A stretch of 64,000 nucleotides of DNA from Variovorax beijingensis (lineage in GTDB: Bacteria; Pseudomonadota; Gammaproteobacteria; Burkholderiales; Burkholderiaceae_C). How positions within the stretch are numbered: position 1 is the first letter of the stretch; every line of letters starts with the position of its first letter. A program made the position numbers and the translations under genes. The notes below the pieces were generated by a model. That model saw only the letters and a list, made by a program, of their open reading frames with translations, made no database searches and had not been told where the DNA came from. Shown in pieces: positions 36,060-45,028 of the stretch. The stretch covers positions 62,001-126,000 of the forward strand of contig NZ_VIVL01000007.1 in assembly GCF_007828835.1 (NCBI RefSeq). The letters are read 5' to 3'.

Positions 36060-38240
36060 ATGCCGCCCCTGTCTCCCCTTCCGCCCGAAACGCCCACGGC
36101 CCGCTCCCGCCCCGGCCGCTGGCGCACGCTGCTCGCCTGGGCGGCCGCCGTGGCCGTGGCGCTGCTGCTGATCGGCGCTGCGGGCCAGTGGGCCGCGGCC
36201 CGCGAGGCCAGCTTCCAGGCGGACTCGATCCGCCGCGCGATGGAAGTCCACGTGCTGGGCCTGCGCGATGCCGCCGGCAAGTACGGCTACCTGCCGCGCA
36301 CCGCGGGCATGCACCCCGACGTCTTCGACGTGCTGGCCCATCCGCGCGACCCGGCGGCGCAGCAGCGCGCCAACCGCTACATCGAGGAAGTGAACCGCCA
36401 CGCGGGCTCGGACGCGCTCTACCTGATCGACCTGCAGGGCCTCACGCTGGCGGCGAGCAACTGGGCCACGCCGCAGAGCTTCGTCGGCGAGTCCTACGCC
36501 AACCGGCCCTACTTCATCGACGCGCGCGCGGGCCGCAGCGGCCTCTTCTACGGCGTGGGCCAGACCACTGGCGAGCCCGGGCTCTTCATGTCGGCACCGG
36601 TGCGCTCCGAGGCCGGCGCCGTGCTGGGCGTGCTGACGGTCAAGATCAGCCTGCGCCAGCTCCAGGAGGCCTGGACCTTCGCGCGCGAACCGATCCTGCT
36701 GGCCGATGCGCGCGGCATCGTGTTCCTGAGCTCGGTGCCGGCCTGGATGTACCAGGCCACGCGGCCCCTCGCCGCCGCCGACCTGGTGGGCATGAAGCGC
36801 GACCAGCAGTACGGCGCCCGCACCGGCTTCTTGCCGCTGCCATGGACGGTGGAGCGCGAGGAGGGGCATCCGGGCTACCTCGTGCGCACCGAGATGGGCG
36901 GCAAGGCGCGCCGCTTCCTCGCACTCGACGAGCCGCTGGCCGACCTCGGCTGGACCTTGACCGTGATGGCCGACCACGCCGAGGTCACCCGCGCGCGCGA
37001 ACGCGCCTGGATGCTCGGCCTGCTGTGCGCGGGCGTGCTGCTGCTGGGCGGGCTGTACTGGCAGCTGCGCGAGCGCCGCTTCGCCGAGCAGCGCGATGCG
37101 CGGCGCGACCTGGAGCGGCGGGTGCGCGAGCGCACGCACGCGCTGGACGAGGCCCACGCCTTCCGCAAGGCGATGGAAGATTCGCTGCTGGTGGGCATGC
37201 GCGCACGCGACCTCGAGGGACGCATCATCTACGTCAACCCCGCCTTCTGCGAGATGACCGGCTACGGCGCCGACGAACTGCTCGGGCGGCTGCCGCCCTA
37301 CCCCTACTGGCATCCCGACGACGTGGCCCAGCACTGGCTGCACTACCAGGCCATGATGAGCGGGCAGCCCGCGCGCTCGGGTTTCGAGTCGCGCCTGCAG
37401 CACCGCGACGGGCACGAGGTGATCACCATGGTCTACACCGCGCCGCTCATCGATGCCGACGGCCGCCACAGCGGCTGGATGAGTTCGGTGGTGGACATCA
37501 CCGAGCAGAAGCGCGCCGAGCTGCGCCAGCGCCAGAACGACGAGCAGCTGCAGCATGCGCAGCGCCTCGCCAGCCTGGGCGAGATGGCCTCCACGCTCGC
37601 CCACGAGCTGAACCAGCCGCTGATGGCGCTGAGCAATTTCGCGAGCGCCGCCAAGGCCTTCGCGGAACAGGGCAACCAGGCGCTGCTGGCCAGCAGCCTC
37701 GACGAGACCATGGCGCAGGCCCGGCGCAGCGCCGAGATCGTGCGGCGCATCCGCGGCTTCGTGCGCCAGCGCACCGTCGGCACCGAGGATTGCGCGGTGG
37801 CGTCGCTGGTCAGCAACGCGCTGGCGCTGCTGCAGGGCGAGATGCGGATGCGCCAGGCGCGCGCCGAGGTGCGCCTGCGGGCGGACCTGCCCGAGGTACG
37901 CGGCGACCGCGTGCTGCTGGAGCAGGTGCTGCTGAACCTGCTGTCCAACAGCCTGCACGCCATGCAGGCCGCGCCGCCGGAGCAGCGGCTGGTGGAAATC
38001 GACGCCGAGGTGAGCGAAGGCCGCATGCACATCCACGTGGCCGACCGCGGAGCGGGCATCGACGCAGCGCTGGTCGAACAGGTGTTCGCGCCCTTCTTCA
38101 CCACCAAGGCCGGCGGGCTGGGGCTTGGGCTGAACATCTGCCGCACCATCGTCGAAGCCCACCGCGGCCGGCTGTCCTTTGCCAACCGGGCCGGCGGTGG
38201 CACAGTTTTCACCCTCGAACTGGAAATCTCGGCGCCATGA
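36060..38240 (+). CDS. PAS-containing sensor histidine kinase, DctB-like
   Basis: The 726-residue protein has transmembrane segments at about 23-43 and 317-337 enclosing a periplasmic double-Cache-like sensor, then a coiled coil, a PAS domain (about 375-485, ending SVVDITEQKRAE), the phosphoacceptor helix LAHELNQPLMALSNFAS with His515, and an ATPase domain with NLLSNSLHAM and GLGLGLNICRTIVEAH. This is the layout of C4-dicarboxylate sensors such as DctB. Its stop overlaps the response regulator start (ATGA). The adjacent MFS carrier suggests it senses that carrier's substrate. Confidence 0.9.
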   Translation: MPPLSPLPPETPTARSRPGRWRTLLAWAAAVAVALLLIGAAGQWAAAREASFQADSIRRAMEVHVLGLRDAAGKYGYLPRTAGMHPDVFDVLAHPRDPAAQQRANRYIEEVNRHAGSDALYLIDLQGLTLAASNWATPQSFVGESYANRPYFIDARAGRSGLFYGVGQTTGEPGLFMSAPVRSEAGAVLGVLTVKISLRQLQEAWTFAREPILLADARGIVFLSSVPAWMYQATRPLAAADLVGMKRDQQYGARTGFLPLPWTVEREEGHPGYLVRTEMGGKARRFLALDEPLADLGWTLTVMADHAEVTRARERAWMLGLLCAGVLLLGGLYWQLRERRFAEQRDARRDLERRVRERTHALDEAHAFRKAMEDSLLVGMRARDLEGRIIYVNPAFCEMTGYGADELLGRLPPYPYWHPDDVAQHWLHYQAMMSGQPARSGFESRLQHRDGHEVITMVYTAPLIDADGRHSGWMSSVVDITEQKRAELRQRQNDEQLQHAQRLASLGEMASTLAHELNQPLMALSNFASAAKAFAEQGNQALLASSLDETMAQARRSAEIVRRIRGFVRQRTVGTEDCAVASLVSNALALLQGEMRMRQARAEVRLRADLPEVRGDRVLLEQVLLNLLSNSLHAMQAAPPEQRLVEIDAEVSEGRMHIHVADRGAGIDAALVEQVFAPFFTTKAGGLGLGLNICRTIVEAHRGRLSFANRAGGGTVFTLELEISAP

Positions 38241-38851
38241 CCGCCCTTGCCAACCACCTGTGCATCGTCGACGACGACGAGGCCGTGCGCCGCTCGCTGG
38301 GCCTTTTGCTGCTGTCGCGCGGCCATGCGGTGCAGGCCTTTGCCTCGGGCGAGGCCTTCCTGGCCGGCGCCGACCTGCAGCGCCCGGGCTGCGTCGTGCT
38401 GGACCTGCGCATGGAGGGGATGAGCGGACTGCAGGTGTTCGACGCGCTGCGTGCGCAGGACAGCCCGCTGGTCGTGATCTTCCTGTCCGGCCACGGCGAC
38501 ATCCCGATGGCGGTCGAGGCGGTGCAGAACGGCGCCTTCGGCTGGCTCGAGAAGCCCTGCAACGACGAGCGCCTGCTCGAGAGCATCGCCAAGGCCCTGC
38601 AGAAGGCCGAGGAGATCGCCGTGCGCCGGCAGGCCCGCCAGGCCGCCGAGGCCCTGTGGTCCAAGCTCACGCCGCGCGAGATGCAGGTGGCCCGGCTGGT
38701 CGCCCAGGGCCTGGCCAACAAGCGCATCGCGCAGGAGCTCGCGCCGCTGGAGCAGCGCACGGTGGAAACGCACCGCGCCCATGTGTTCGCCAAGCTCGGC
38801 CTGTCGAACAGCCACGAGCTCGACCGCTTCCTGCGCGAACACAGTTTGTAG
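38237..38851 (+). CDS. FixJ/NarL-type response regulator with LuxR DNA-binding domain
   Basis: The 204-residue protein has a receiver domain with the acidic pocket VDDDEA, phosphoacceptor Asp56 in VVLDLRMEGMSG and the conserved Lys in LEKPC, then a LuxR-type helix-turn-helix (LTPREMQVARLVAQGLANKRI, VETHRAHVFAKLGLSNSHEL). It is therefore FixJ-like and should act on sigma-70 promoters, not an NtrC-type enhancer protein. It is coupled to the kinase and lies 147 bases before the MFS gene, its probable target. Confidence 0.9.
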   Translation: MTALANHLCIVDDDEAVRRSLGLLLLSRGHAVQAFASGEAFLAGADLQRPGCVVLDLRMEGMSGLQVFDALRAQDSPLVVIFLSGHGDIPMAVEAVQNGAFGWLEKPCNDERLLESIAKALQKAEEIAVRRQARQAAEALWSKLTPREMQVARLVAQGLANKRIAQELAPLEQRTVETHRAHVFAKLGLSNSHELDRFLREHSL

Positions 38852-38874
38852 CGCTTTCTAGGTATTTACCCTTG

Positions 38875-38886
38875 CGTACACGTACG
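38875..38886. promoter_or_regulatory. inverted repeat before the MFS carrier
   Basis: CGTAC-AC-GTACG is a perfect inverted repeat in the 147-base gap between the response regulator and the MFS carrier, just after GGTATTTACC (38861-38870). It could be the response regulator's binding site. Confidence 0.35.
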
Positions 38887-38998
38887 TAGCGGCGCGGCGG
38901 GCGCCTACGGACGACAGCGCCGCCGCGGCGGCACAGACTCGCTGGCACGGCTTTCCGCGGCTCCGCGGGGGGCCCCAGCCAGAGACAAGGACCTCCGA

Positions 38999-40351
38999 AT
39001 GACCGCCATTGCCAGCGCCACCGCCGGTGCCTCCAGCCCGGACGCGACCAGCGCCAACGTTCCCAACACCACGCCCTACACCTTCGAGGAAAAGCGCAAG
39101 CGCATCTTCGCCATCTTTGCCGCCTCGTCCGGCAACCTGGTGGAGTGGTTCGACTTCTACGTCTACGCCTTTTGCGCGATCTACTTCGCGCCCTCGTTCT
39201 TTCCCAAGTCGGACCCCACGGTCCAGCTGCTGAACACGGCGGGCGTTTTCGCCGCCGGCTTCCTGATGCGCCCGATCGGCGGCTGGCTGTTCGGCCGGCT
39301 GGCCGACCGCAAGGGCCGCAAGACCTCGATGGTGACATCGGTCGTCATGATGTGCGTGGGCTCGCTGGTCATCGCCTGCCTGCCCACCTATGCGCAGATC
39401 GGTGCCTGGGCACCCGCGCTGCTGCTGGCCGCGCGGCTGCTGCAGGGCCTGTCGGTCGGCGGCGAGTACGGCACCACCGCCACCTACATGAGCGAGGTGG
39501 CGATGCGCGGCCAGCGCGGCTTCTTCTCGTCGTTCCAGTACGTCACGCTCATCGGCGGCCAATTGCTGGCCGTGGTCGTCGTGGTGGTGCTGCAGCAGCT
39601 GCTCGACGAGGCCGAGCTCAAAGCCTGGGGCTGGCGCATTCCCTTCGTGCTGGGCGCCGTGGCGGCCATCGTGGCGCTGATGTTGCGCCGCACGCTGACC
39701 GAGACCGCCAGCACCCAGACCCGCGCCGCCAAGGGCGCCGGCAGCATCGCCGAGCTGTTCAAACACCACAAGCGCGCGTTCTTCGTGGTGCTGGGCTACA
39801 CGGCCGGCGGCTCGCTGATCTTCTACACCTTCACCACCTACATGCAGAAGTACCTGGTGAACTCGGCCGGCATGTCGATCAAGACCGCCAGCAACGTGAT
39901 GACCGCCTGCCTGTTCATCTACATGTGCATGCAGCCGCTGTTCGGCGCGCTGTCGGACCGCATCGGCCGGCGCAGCAACATGCTGCTGTTCGGCGCGCTG
40001 GGCGCACTGATGACGGTGCCGGTGCTGAGCAACCTGCAGAGCGTGGGCAGCCCTCTGATGGCCGGCGTGCTAATCACGCTGGCGCTGGCGGTGGTGAGCT
40101 TCTACACCTCGATCAGCGGCATCGTGAAGGCCGAGATGTTCCCGCCCGAAGTGCGCGCGCTGGGCGTGGGCCTGTCGTATGCCGTGGGCAATGCCATCTT
40201 CGGCGGCAGCGCCGAATACGTGGCGCTGGGCCTGAAGTCGATCGGCCACGAGTCCTACTTCTACTGGTACGTGACCGCGATGATGGGCGTGGCCTTCATG
40301 GTGAGCTTGCTGCTGCCGAAGCAGGCGAGCTATCTGCATCACGACAAGTAG
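38999..40351 (+). CDS. MFS metabolite:proton symporter, KgtP/ProP type
   Basis: The 450-residue membrane protein has the metabolite/H+ symporter signature SSGNLVEWFDFYVYAF in helix 1, FLMRPIGGWLFGRLADRKGRK between helices 2 and 3, and RLLQGLSVGGEYGTTATYM. This matches the alpha-ketoglutarate (KgtP) and related dicarboxylate or osmolyte carriers. With a DctB-like kinase upstream, a dicarboxylate or 2-oxoglutarate is the likely substrate. It converges with the beta-barrel gene 21 bases away. Confidence 0.87.
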   Translation: MTAIASATAGASSPDATSANVPNTTPYTFEEKRKRIFAIFAASSGNLVEWFDFYVYAFCAIYFAPSFFPKSDPTVQLLNTAGVFAAGFLMRPIGGWLFGRLADRKGRKTSMVTSVVMMCVGSLVIACLPTYAQIGAWAPALLLAARLLQGLSVGGEYGTTATYMSEVAMRGQRGFFSSFQYVTLIGGQLLAVVVVVVLQQLLDEAELKAWGWRIPFVLGAVAAIVALMLRRTLTETASTQTRAAKGAGSIAELFKHHKRAFFVVLGYTAGGSLIFYTFTTYMQKYLVNSAGMSIKTASNVMTACLFIYMCMQPLFGALSDRIGRRSNMLLFGALGALMTVPVLSNLQSVGSPLMAGVLITLALAVVSFYTSISGIVKAEMFPPEVRALGVGLSYAVGNAIFGGSAEYVALGLKSIGHESYFYWYVTAMMGVAFMVSLLLPKQASYLHHDK

Positions 40352-40372
40352 CCAGGCAAGAGGCGCCCGGCC

Positions 40373-41329
40373 TCAGAAAAGGATCACCCACTCGCCGCGC
40401 AGGTACCGGTACTGGTAGCTGGGCCCCGAGAAGGTGGTGCTGCGGCTGTAGCCGGCGCCGAAGCGAAAGACCTGCGATCCCCTGACGGGGCTTTGCAGGT
40501 TCACATCCAGCAGTCGCGTCGGCTGCCGGAACTCGTGGTTGATCGTCTCGGTGCCGAGCCCGGCCGTGACCGCGAGGGTCCAGCCCGCAAAACGCTGCCG
40601 CCAGCCGACCGCCAGCATCGCCTCGCTGTAGTTCTTCGGATTGAAATAGGCCCTGTCCACGTCCTCGTGGCTGCTGCGGTAGGTTCGATAGCGCGCCTGC
40701 AGCGTCAGCCCCAGGTCGAGCGACGGCTGGTAAATCAGCCGCAGGCGGCCGTGGTCGCGCCGGTTGCCGTCGGAAAAATACTGCTGCGCCGCCAGCCCGA
40801 CCAGGGTCACGTGGCTTCCAAGCCCCTGATCCACGGCCACCCCGACAAACGAAAAATCGATGCCGCGGTCCAGCGACTTCGGGGTCTCCACCCAGTCGCG
40901 CGTCACGAGGAACTCCACCGCCGTGCTCTTGGTGGGCGACAGGCGATAGCTGCCGTCGAGCGTGAGCAAGGTGTGCCCGCCCTGCTCGAACGCGCCGACC
41001 TCGATCGCGCCTCCGTCGGTGGTCTTCGTTTCGACCGAGCGGGCCAGGAACGAGATCTTCTTGCCGGCCCTTTGCCAGTGGTCCTGTTTGTACTGGTAGT
41101 CGCCGAGCCGGAACCCGAGGTAGCGGTCGGCATTTTCAAAGGCGGGAAAGAATTCCACCGACACCCGGCGCGACTGAAAATCATCGCTGTCGCTGGTGAG
41201 GAAGAATTCCGGGCCAAAGGCCATGCCGGCCGGTTTTTCGTTTGCTTTTTCTTCCTCCGCCCTGCAGGGAGCGATCAGCACCAGGCAACCCAGCGAAGCG
41301 GCGGCAAGATACCTCGGCAGCCCCGTCAT
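40373..41329 (-). CDS. predicted outer-membrane beta-barrel protein coupled to a glycosyltransferase
   Basis: The 318-residue protein has a signal peptide (YLAAASLGCLVLIAPCRA) and then alternating polar/hydrophobic strands rich in aromatic residues, ending YQYRYLRGEWVILF with a terminal phenylalanine, as in outer-membrane barrels. I recognise no named family. Its ATG overlaps the stop of the glycosyltransferase (ATGA at 41326-41329 on the reverse strand), so the two are translationally coupled. It may be an export or assembly partner of the polysaccharide made by that enzyme; this is inference. Confidence 0.7.
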   Translation of the reverse strand: MTGLPRYLAAASLGCLVLIAPCRAEEEKANEKPAGMAFGPEFFLTSDSDDFQSRRVSVEFFPAFENADRYLGFRLGDYQYKQDHWQRAGKKISFLARSVETKTTDGGAIEVGAFEQGGHTLLTLDGSYRLSPTKSTAVEFLVTRDWVETPKSLDRGIDFSFVGVAVDQGLGSHVTLVGLAAQQYFSDGNRRDHGRLRLIYQPSLDLGLTLQARYRTYRSSHEDVDRAYFNPKNYSEAMLAVGWRQRFAGWTLAVTAGLGTETINHEFRQPTRLLDVNLQSPVRGSQVFRFGAGYSRSTTFSGPSYQYRYLRGEWVILF

Positions 41330-42663
41330 TTGGTTCCCCAGGCCTTGGGCTTCCTGAACAGTTCGTCGAGGTAGCCGAGCACGCTGGCGGGCTGCAGGAT
41401 CAGGCTGTACAGCAGCACGTAGACAAAGAAGCCCTGGACGTTCTTTCGCACCACCAAGCCGGTCTTCCGGAACATCCGGCGCTCGATCCGGAACATGAGC
41501 AGGCTCAATGCGAACGTGGCCGGTATCAATGCAAGGGTCATGATTCCCACGATCCAGTAGTGGCCGAAGAACGCGAGAATGATTCCGGGGATGAAGCCGA
41601 TGGTGCATGCCAGGTCCAGCCACGGAAACAGCAGGTTCCAATAGATGAAGAAGGTCGACAACCGCGGCTTGACCAGGATCCCCGGGTGCTTGATGAAGGC
41701 TTCCGCCATGCCGCGCGCCCATCGCTGGCGCTGCTTGACCAATTGCTTGACGGTGGTGGGCACATTGGTGAACAGGCACGCGTCCTCGCAGTGGCCTACC
41801 CGGTAGCCGGCCTTGAGCAGGGCCCAGGTGAGCACGATGTCCTCGCCCACGCATTCGGGCCATCCGCCAACCTCGATCAGCGCGGCCCGGTCGTAGATGG
41901 AAAACGCACCCTGGGCCACCAGGGTGCCCTGGAACAGCGATTGCACGCGCTTGATGGCCGCAATGCCATGGAAGTAATCCCATTCCTGGCAGCGGGTGAT
42001 CCAGTTCAGCCGCGAGTTGCGGACCAGGATTTTTCCTGCCACGGCCCGGGTATGGGGCGGGTCGGCGCGATAGCGCTCGACGATGCTGGCCAGCGCGCCG
42101 CGGTAAAGGAAGGAGTCCGCATCCACGGTGATGACCAGGTCGTGCGCCACCTCCTTGAACCCGATGTTCAGCGCGCGCGCCTTGCCGCCATTTTTTTCCA
42201 GGTCCAGGAAGGTCAGCCACGGGTAGCGCTCCCGGGCGCGCTGAACCACAAGAGACGTGCCATCCGCGGACCCGTCGTTGATCACGATCACCTGCAGTTC
42301 GCCCGGGTAATTCTGCCGATCGATGCTGACCAGTGTCTCCTCGATGGACGCCTCCTCGTTGTAGGCGGCAATCAGGATGGAGATCGGGGGATAGACGGCC
42401 AACGCGGGATGCGCCGGCCTCTTGTCCAGCAGCAGGCTGATGGCCAGGAATGCATTCATGAAACCCGGAACGACGGCAATGCCATACACCAGGAAAATGG
42501 CCAGGGCCATTCCCACCCGATTCGTCAGATCGGCCAGCCAGGGGCCCGCGGCCCATATCGAGAACCACATCCAGGCGCTGGCGCCAATCAACGCAATAAC
42601 AAACTTGCCGGACACCGGCAGGTAAATCATTGGCTGCAGCGCCTTCTGGCCTTCTTCGTTCAT
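41326..42663 (-). CDS. processive family-2 glycosyltransferase, membrane-bound, PgaC/hyaluronan-synthase-like
   Basis: The 445-residue protein has two N-terminal transmembrane segments, a GT2 domain (PPISILIAAYNEEASIEETL, VIVINDGSADGTS, VITVDADSF), the base-containing GEDIVLTWAL and QRQRWARGMAEAF, then three or four C-terminal transmembrane segments. The D,D,D,QxxRW pattern marks processive synthases that polymerise and extrude polysaccharide. ATG 42663 is chosen where the family begins. No deacetylase or further export genes are present, so only a two-gene locus with the beta-barrel protein is seen. Polymer unknown. Confidence 0.85.
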   Translation of the reverse strand: MNEEGQKALQPMIYLPVSGKFVIALIGASAWMWFSIWAAGPWLADLTNRVGMALAIFLVYGIAVVPGFMNAFLAISLLLDKRPAHPALAVYPPISILIAAYNEEASIEETLVSIDRQNYPGELQVIVINDGSADGTSLVVQRARERYPWLTFLDLEKNGGKARALNIGFKEVAHDLVITVDADSFLYRGALASIVERYRADPPHTRAVAGKILVRNSRLNWITRCQEWDYFHGIAAIKRVQSLFQGTLVAQGAFSIYDRAALIEVGGWPECVGEDIVLTWALLKAGYRVGHCEDACLFTNVPTTVKQLVKQRQRWARGMAEAFIKHPGILVKPRLSTFFIYWNLLFPWLDLACTIGFIPGIILAFFGHYWIVGIMTLALIPATFALSLLMFRIERRMFRKTGLVVRKNVQGFFVYVLLYSLILQPASVLGYLDELFRKPKAWGTK

Positions 42664-42831
42664 GTCGCTCTCGAGTGTTCCAGCGAATGTAACCCTCGAC
42701 AAACGACGTGAACAGTCTGGTTACATTCTTGGAGACTGTTAACAACACCGGGAGGCACTCCGCCTGACCCCTTCAGCCGTGAAGCCCGGGAATACCCTCT
42801 GGCTTCCTCGAAGTCTTCTTGCCTACATTGC

Positions 42832-42863
42832 TTGTATGCAAGAAAAGCGATCCTTGCATGCAA
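42832..42863. promoter_or_regulatory. paired TTGYATGCAA operators upstream of dctA
   Basis: TTGTATGCAA (42832-42841) and TTGCATGCAA (42854-42863) are two near-identical palindromes with centres 22 bases apart, about two helical turns. They lie 30 bases before the dctA start. The GntR gene downstream of dctA is the obvious candidate to bind them. Confidence 0.6.
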
Positions 42864-42892
42864 ACACCGCCAAGACAACCCAGGAGACTTCC

Positions 42893-44227
42893 ATGCCTCG
42901 CTTCGCCAAATCGCTCTTCGGCCAGGTCGTCATTGCCCTGGTGCTCGGCGTGCTCGCCGGCCTCTTCATGCCGGAGTTCGCCGTCAAGCTCAAGCCGCTC
43001 GGCGACGGCTTCATCAAGCTGATCAAGATGATCATCCCGGTGCTGGTGTTCTGCGTGGTGGTGCACGGCATCGCGGGCGCGGGCGACCTGAAGCGCGTGG
43101 GCCGGGTCGGCGTGAAGGCGCTGATCTACTTCGAGGTGCTCACCACCGTCGCGCTGGCCATGGGCCTGGTGCTGGCCTTCGTGTTCCAGCCCGGCGTGGG
43201 CATGAACGTGGATCCGGGCAAGCTCGACGCCACGGCCATGAGCGCCTACGCCTCCAACGCCGACAAGCTCACGAGCGGCGGCACGGTCGAGTTCCTGATG
43301 AAGCTGATCCCCACCACGGTGGTCAACGCCTTTGCCACCGGCGACGTGCTGCAGGTGCTGCTGTTCGCGGTGCTGTTCGGCTGCGCGCTGTCGCTGCTGG
43401 GCGAGCGCGGCAAGCCGGTGGCCACGGTGGTGGACGCGCTTTCGCTGGTGCTGTTCAAGATCATGGGCATCCTCATCAAGCTGGCGCCGCTCGGCGTGCT
43501 GGGCGCCATCGCCTTCACGGTGGGCAAGTACGGCATCGGTTCGCTCAAGCAGCTGGGCATGCTGGTCGCCCTGTTCTACGGCGCGGTGCTGGTGTTCGTG
43601 TTCGTGGTGCTCGGGCTGGTCATGCGCATGTCGGGCTTCAGCCTGTGGAAGCTGCTGCGCTACCTGCGCGAGGAGCTCGCCATCGTGTTTGCCACCACCT
43701 CGTCGGACAGCGTGCTGCCGCAGATCATGGCCAAGCTGCGCCGCATGGGCATCCGCGACTCGACGGTGGGCCTGGTGATTCCCACGGGCTATTCGTTCAA
43801 CCTGGACGCCTTCTCGATCTACATCACGCTCGCGGCAGTGTTCATCGCGCAGGCCACCAACACGCCGATCTCGATGGCGGACCTGCTGACCATCCTTGCG
43901 ATCGCGCTGGTCACCTCCAAGGGCGCGCACGGCGTGCCGGGCTCGGCGATCGTGGTGCTGGCCGCCACGCTGCACGCGATTCCCGCCATTCCGGCCATCG
44001 GCCTGGTGCTGGTGCTCTCGGTCGACTGGTTCATGGGCATTGCGCGCGCGCTGGGCAACCTGATCGGCAACTGCGTGGCCACGGTGGCCATCGCGGCCTG
44101 GGAAGGCGACATCGACCGCGAGCGCGCCCATGCGGTGCTCGACGGCTCCTACTCTCCCGACGACGAGCCGCTGGCCGAGGCCGACGTGCCTGCAGTCCCC
44201 GTGGGCGCGGGCGCCGCCAGCCGCTGA
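42893..44227 (+). CDS. dctA: C4-dicarboxylate:cation symporter
   Basis: The 444-residue membrane protein is DctA: SLFGQVVIALVLGVLAGLFM, FIKLIKMIIPVLVFCVVVHGI, the serine-rich TTSSDSVLPQIMAKL, PTGYSFNLDAFSIYITLAAVF, and TSKGAHGVPGSAIVVLA. It imports succinate, fumarate and malate. ATG 42893 follows AGGAGA; the frame upstream is open but unrelated. A GntR gene starts nine bases after its stop, and two palindromes lie in the promoter. MaeB at 54 kb would use the imported malate. Confidence 0.95.
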   Translation: MPRFAKSLFGQVVIALVLGVLAGLFMPEFAVKLKPLGDGFIKLIKMIIPVLVFCVVVHGIAGAGDLKRVGRVGVKALIYFEVLTTVALAMGLVLAFVFQPGVGMNVDPGKLDATAMSAYASNADKLTSGGTVEFLMKLIPTTVVNAFATGDVLQVLLFAVLFGCALSLLGERGKPVATVVDALSLVLFKIMGILIKLAPLGVLGAIAFTVGKYGIGSLKQLGMLVALFYGAVLVFVFVVLGLVMRMSGFSLWKLLRYLREELAIVFATTSSDSVLPQIMAKLRRMGIRDSTVGLVIPTGYSFNLDAFSIYITLAAVFIAQATNTPISMADLLTILAIALVTSKGAHGVPGSAIVVLAATLHAIPAIPAIGLVLVLSVDWFMGIARALGNLIGNCVATVAIAAWEGDIDRERAHAVLDGSYSPDDEPLAEADVPAVPVGAGAASR

Positions 44228-44236
44228 AAACGACCG

Positions 44237-44941
44237 ATGGCCGCTGACGTCAACCCCACCTCCATCGCCGAGCGCGTGGTCGAGGCCATCCTGGCGCAAA
44301 AGCTCGCGCCGGGCGAGCGGCTCGGCGAGCAGGCGCTGGCCGAAAACTTCGCGGTGAGCCGGACCATGGTGCGCGAGGCGCTCATGCAGCTGCAGGCGCG
44401 CGGCTTCGTCGAGGTGCAGTCGCGCCGCGGCTGGTACGTGGTGGAGCCCTCGGCCGAGGAAGCGCGCGACGCCTTTTCGGCGCGGCGCATCGTCGAGGCG
44501 GGCATCCTGGCCGAAAGCGAAGGCCGGCCGCTGCAGAAGGCCATCCGCAAGCTGCGCGACCACATCGCCGACGAGCAGCGCGCCATCGAGGGCGCCGACG
44601 CGGCCACGCGCGCCTTCCTGCTGGCCGATTTCCACGTCTGCCTGGCCGAGCAGATGGGCCACCAATTGCTGGTCGACGTGTTGCGCGACCTCACGGCCCG
44701 CACCACGCTGGCCGCCACGCTCTACCAGTCGAGGCACGAGGCCGGGCAGTCCTGCGCGGAGCACGGCGCCATCGTGGCCGCGCTGGAGGCCGGCGACACG
44801 GCCAGGGCGCGCCAGCTGATGATCGAGCACATCGGCAACGTGGAGCGCTCGCTCGAGGTCGAAACCTCGGCCGGGCCCGACGCGCCCGCCCGGCTGCGCG
44901 CCACGCTGGCGCCGGTGGCGCTGCCGCGCGCCAGGCGCTGA
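44237..44941 (+). CDS. GntR-family (FCD) regulator, probably of dctA
   Basis: The 234-residue protein has a winged helix (SIAERVVEAILAQKLAPGERL, LAENFAVSRTMVREALMQL) and an FCD domain (EEARDAFSARRIVEAGILAE, LADFHVCLAEQMGHQLL). FCD domains typically bind metal and small carboxylates. Being nine bases after dctA, with paired palindromes before dctA, it likely controls the transporter in response to a dicarboxylate. Confidence 0.88.
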   Translation: MAADVNPTSIAERVVEAILAQKLAPGERLGEQALAENFAVSRTMVREALMQLQARGFVEVQSRRGWYVVEPSAEEARDAFSARRIVEAGILAESEGRPLQKAIRKLRDHIADEQRAIEGADAATRAFLLADFHVCLAEQMGHQLLVDVLRDLTARTTLAATLYQSRHEAGQSCAEHGAIVAALEAGDTARARQLMIEHIGNVERSLEVETSAGPDAPARLRATLAPVALPRARR

Positions 44942-45028
44942 CGCGCCGGCGCCCCGGGGCGCTTCCGCACGAAGGGGTGCCCACCGACACGGCGGTGCAT
45001 TCAGGCTCGGCTACAGTCCGAATCACCT

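Noticed and set aside
38949..38965. TGGCACGGCTTTCCGC as a sigma-54 promoter of the MFS carrier
   Set aside because: GG and GC are 11 bases apart rather than 10, the -12 box is poor, and the adjacent response regulator is FixJ-type.
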